Shown here piece by piece: positions 5,108-7,743 of a stretch of 7,743 nt of DNA; the first letter of the stretch is position 1; each line of letters opens with the position of its first letter. The position numbers were made by a program, and so were the translations under genes. Under the pieces are notes generated by a model. That model worked only from the letters and a program-made list of their open reading frames with translations. It had not been told where the DNA came from and ran no database searches. The DNA lies in NCBI GenBank assembly GCA_023436765.1, contig JAEZHX010000243.1, positions 1-7,743 on the forward strand. The letters run 5' to 3'. Source of the DNA: Bacillota bacterium (lineage in GTDB: Bacteria; Bacillota; Clostridia; Lachnospirales; Lachnospiraceae).

Positions 5108-7743
5108 ATGATAAGAAAGCTAAGAGTAAAACCTGTGATCTGTTTTGCACTTATTTTTGCCTTTGTTTTTACAAGCTTGGCAAATATAATGACAAAGTCA
5201 GCACAGGCAGCTCCTAATTTGAAGGAGTTATCCGCCGGTTACCTGAATGCAACAGAAAAGTATCTTAATTTTAACAAAAAAGATAATATGACATTTGACT
5301 TCAATATTAAAAAGGAAGCACAGCAAAAGGGTGCCACCTATTCCTGGTATGTTAAGATGGATAAGGGTGATCCGGGAGCAGTCAGTATCAACAGCAAGAC
5401 CGGGCTGGTTACGGCGAAGAAGGCTGGTACAGCTTATATCCGCTGTAAAATTACCATGCCATCCGGTAGTATAATAAGGCCGGAGGCAAAGGTTGTTGTC
5501 AGAAACAATATTACAGAAGTTGATATCAGCAATATGCCGAAGGATCAGACCATCACGCTCGGTGAAACCATGGATTTTGACCGGGTAATTCTGAATACGG
5601 ATGCCGGTAAGGGAAAAGGCTCCAAGGGAATCACCCGCTGGGAGCTGGATAAGGATACAGCAGGAGTGAAGGAGATTAAGGATAATGGTATTGTAAAGCC
5701 TACTACGGTGGGTTCCTTTGCAATTCGTGCCGTTTGCTTCCAGAGCAAGGATAAATATGAGCTGTGGTTAAAGGATAAAGCTAAGAATAGCAGCTATATC
5801 ACAGCAGCAAGCAAATGGTATGAGATATCGGTCACTTCAGAAGAGGAAGTGAAAGTAGCGACCCAGAAAGAGCTTGATTTGGCTCTTGCTGACAGTAAGA
5901 TCGGGAAAATCACAATAGCAACAGACAAAGAAATAAGTTTTACCATAGCTAAGGGCTTCTATACTGATAAAACCATCGTTGTAGACGCACCGAATGCAGA
6001 AATCGAGAACTATGGTATTTTTAAGAAGATTACAATATTAGCGATTAAAGAAAATACCTGGAACGAGAATGCAGAGGGTAACAGCTTCCATGTGACCTCT
6101 GTGAAGGTGAGAATTATTGTTAATGGCAATGCAGAAGTAAGGGAAATCGTATTTGACCGGGCTAACTCGGTAATTAATATTGAAATACAAGGAAAGGTAC
6201 ATCAAATAACAATTCTGCAACCTTCTGACATCAGCCTGTCAGGTAATGGTGATGAGGTACCAATTACGATTGAGGAAACAGCAGAGGGAAGTAAGCTCAC
6301 TACCTCAATCCCGTTATTGATTGAAGCACACAATGATTCCGAAGTAATCATAAATCCGGGAGCAGAGGGTACAAAGATCAATAAGAGCGCTGCTGAAGAT
6401 ACCATCAGTGTCGTGAATAACAGCAGTGAATCCGTAGGAGTAACTACGGAGAATGCGGGGGAAGAACAGGTGGAAGCAGGTAAAAGCGTTGTGGTGGGCG
6501 GAACACCTACTCCCACTCCAACCCCAACCATTATCCCCGCCCCCTATTTCCCTCCTAGTCCGGTTGTAACGGTAAGCAGTATTAGTGTGAAAGGTACCGG
6601 TGATGCTACAACAATAACCACTGATAATGGTACATTACAAATGATTGCTGAAGTTAGTCCAACAAACGCAAGCATCAAATCAGTAACATGGTCAGTAACA
6701 GAAACAGATGGTTCAACAACAGATAAAGCAACAATCAGTAACACAGGTTTGCTGACAGCGGTATTCAATGGAACTGTCACTGTAAAGGCAACATCTGTAA
6801 GCACACCATCAGTTAATGGAACTTTGGAAGTTACGATAAACAATCAGAAAGACGATGATATAAACAACTCAACGATTACAGGAGTAACAGCACCTGTCAC
6901 AGGAGCAACTCCGGTAACTACAATAACAGAAACAAACCAATATACAGGAACTGTAACATGGCATCCTACACACGCAACATTTGCAGCAGACACAGTTTAT
7001 ACAGCGACAATAATGATCACAGCAAAAAAAGGCTATACCGCAACAAACGTAGAAATGAACTTCTTCACAGTGGAAGGGGCCGTAGCAACTAATCATGCTT
7101 ACTCAAGCATAGTGACAGCAGTATTCCCGGCAACAGCAGCAGCGCCGGATACCACCGCACCGATATTGAGTTTAACCAGTGCCAGTGGAACAACCCATAA
7201 CGCAACTACCTTAAACTTCACATCAGGTGAAGCAGGAACCTATTACTACCTGGTGTATGCGGCGGCAGCTTCTGCTCCTAATGCAGCGACCATTAAAGCA
7301 CAGGGTACAGCGGTAGCGAAAGGCACTGCAGTAGCTACAGCAGCATCGAACACTGCCAATGTTACCGGTCTGAGTGCTTCAACCGCATACAAAGCATACG
7401 TGATCGTAGAAGATGCTGCGTTGAATGCTTCGGTCGTAGCAACGATTACCTTTACGACTGATGCAGCACCATTACCGGCAATGACAGGAACTGTGGCAAT
7501 TACCGGAGCTGCAAAATTTGGTGCAACATTAACAGCAGATATATCAGGATTAACCAATGCGGGAACACCAACTTATCAGTGGAACCGTGACGGAGTTGCA
7601 ATAGTAGGAGCAACAGCATCAACTTATACATTAGTAGAGGCTGATATTACAAAAGTAATAACTGTAACAGTAACAGCACAAGTGAGTGTAGGAACTGGAT
7701 CTGCCACAAGTGCTGGAACAGCGGCAGTAGTAAAAGCAGACGG
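5108..7743 (+). CDS. Secreted multi-module surface protein with Big_2/Ig-like domains (partial, runs off the right edge)
   Basis: The frame is open for 878 codons plus two bases, so the C-terminus and any wall anchor are missing. AGGAGG (5097-5102) lies 5 bases before the ATG. A signal peptide is clear: M-I-R-K-L-R-V-K, a hydrophobic core (about 9-28), and cleavage near A-Q-A-A (after 34 or 35). Next come a Big_2-like domain (about 48-131, with the signature S-I-N-S-K-T-G-L-V-T-A-K-K-A-G-T-A at 93-109) and a second, divergent Ig-like domain (about 132-244). A region of about 248-464 has short repeated beta-strand-like segments (I-T-I, V-V-V-D, V-R-I-I-V) suggesting a beta-helix or beta-sandwich. 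A P-T-P-T-P-T-P-T linker follows (467-474). Another Big_2-like domain (486-578) is followed by three Thr/Ala-rich modules (about 590-677, 681-786, 792-878) of the kinds repeated in clostridial and Paenibacillus S-layer or adhesin proteins. The likely role is adhesion or wall structure; no catalytic motif is visible. Codon use shifts towards ACA and GCA after the linker. Confidence 0.88.
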   Translation, partial: MIRKLRVKPVICFALIFAFVFTSLANIMTKSAQAAPNLKELSAGYLNATEKYLNFNKKDNMTFDFNIKKEAQQKGATYSWYVKMDKGDPGAVSINSKTGLVTAKKAGTAYIRCKITMPSGSIIRPEAKVVVRNNITEVDISNMPKDQTITLGETMDFDRVILNTDAGKGKGSKGITRWELDKDTAGVKEIKDNGIVKPTTVGSFAIRAVCFQSKDKYELWLKDKAKNSSYITAASKWYEISVTSEEEVKVATQKELDLALADSKIGKITIATDKEISFTIAKGFYTDKTIVVDAPNAEIENYGIFKKITILAIKENTWNENAEGNSFHVTSVKVRIIVNGNAEVREIVFDRANSVINIEIQGKVHQITILQPSDISLSGNGDEVPITIEETAEGSKLTTSIPLLIEAHNDSEVIINPGAEGTKINKSAAEDTISVVNNSSESVGVTTENAGEEQVEAGKSVVVGGTPTPTPTPTIIPAPYFPPSPVVTVSSISVKGTGDATTITTDNGTLQMIAEVSPTNASIKSVTWSVTETDGSTTDKATISNTGLLTAVFNGTVTVKATSVSTPSVNGTLEVTINNQKDDDINNSTITGVTAPVTGATPVTTITETNQYTGTVTWHPTHATFAADTVYTATIMITAKKGYTATNVEMNFFTVEGAVATNHAYSSIVTAVFPATAAAPDTTAPILSLTSASGTTHNATTLNFTSGEAGTYYYLVYAAAASAPNAATIKAQGTAVAKGTAVATAASNTANVTGLSASTAYKAYVIVEDAALNASVVATITFTTDAAPLPAMTGTVAITGAAKFGATLTADISGLTNAGTPTYQWNRDGVAIVGATASTYTLVEADITKVITVTVTAQVSVGTGSATSAGTAAVVKAD
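6506..6529 (+). repeat. Short hexamer repeat encoding the Pro-Thr linker
   Basis: Four consecutive six-base units of the form CC(T/A/C)AC(T/C) encode (Pro-Thr)4, residues 467-474. This is the hinge between the N-terminal domains and the downstream modules of the surface protein. Such Pro-Thr hinges are common in secreted clostridial proteins and can vary in copy number between strains. Confidence 0.7.

Noticed and set aside
6202..6531. Minus-strand frame of 109 codons beginning with Gly-Val repeats.
   Set aside because: The repeats are the antisense of the Pro-Thr hinge of the surface protein. No independent support as a gene.
6869..7096. A 75-codon cysteine-rich frame on the minus strand, looking like a Cys-rich peptide.
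   Set aside because: It is the reverse reading of ACA and GCA codons of the surface protein (giving TGT and TGC, both Cys). It has no ribosome binding site and lies opposite a well-supported gene.
6544..7557. Further long minus-strand frames (6544-6843 and 7246-7557).
   Set aside because: They are open because the sense strand is poor in codons whose complements are stops. They are low-complexity Val/Ala/Thr sequences without ribosome sites.

Overview
The window looks like chromosomal DNA of a low-to-moderate GC, Gram-positive anaerobe of the class Clostridia. The Lachnospiraceae (Lachnoclostridium/Anaerocolumna-like) are my best guess. The pointers are strong AGGAGG-type ribosome binding sites, TTGACA/TATAAT-like promoters, a yoeA-type MATE transporter, a 7TM-PAS-HisKA_3 sensor kinase with a NarL-type regulator, and a secreted multi-module Big_2/Ig-like surface protein. 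The taxonomic call is inference from gene style, not from a marker gene.

Layout. Bases 1-38 (minus) hold the first codons of a gene whose N-terminus resembles a P-type cation ATPase. Bases 39-219 are a divergent intergenic region with a candidate 11-codon mini-ORF carrying a strong Shine-Dalgarno, and a promoter for the MATE exporter at 220-1608 (+). The MATE gene converges on a DedA-family membrane protein gene at 1676-2302 (minus). A nested hairpin with a T-run lies across the junction and extends into the 3' end of dedA. Bases 2303-2489 separate dedA from a divergently transcribed two-component system: sensor kinase 2490-4229 and response regulator 4198-4875, overlapping by 32 bp and closed by a strong intrinsic terminator at 4912-4968. 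From 5108 to the window edge runs one open reading frame of at least 878 codons. It encodes a secreted surface protein with Big_2/Ig-like modules, an apparent beta-rich or beta-helical region, a Pro-Thr linker and a series of Thr/Ala-rich modules.

How the parts may work together. Every complete gene acts at or on the cell envelope: drug/toxin export, a DedA transporter (members of the family flip undecaprenyl phosphate or other lipids), a membrane sensor with its regulator, and a surface adhesin or wall protein. The most suggestive regulatory structure is a perfect 10-bp inverted repeat (ATGCCGAATT...AATTCGGCAT) between dedA and the kinase. One arm lies in the -35 zone of the dedA promoter and the other abuts the -35 box of the kinase promoter, as expected if one regulator, perhaps the encoded NarL-type protein itself, controls both directions. 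I see no CRISPR array, RNA gene, insertion sequence or phage gene, and no clear evidence of a wholly new defence or catalytic system. The more unusual items are the operator-like palindrome, the mosaic codon use and poorly classified middle domain of the surface protein, and the mini-ORF before the MATE gene.
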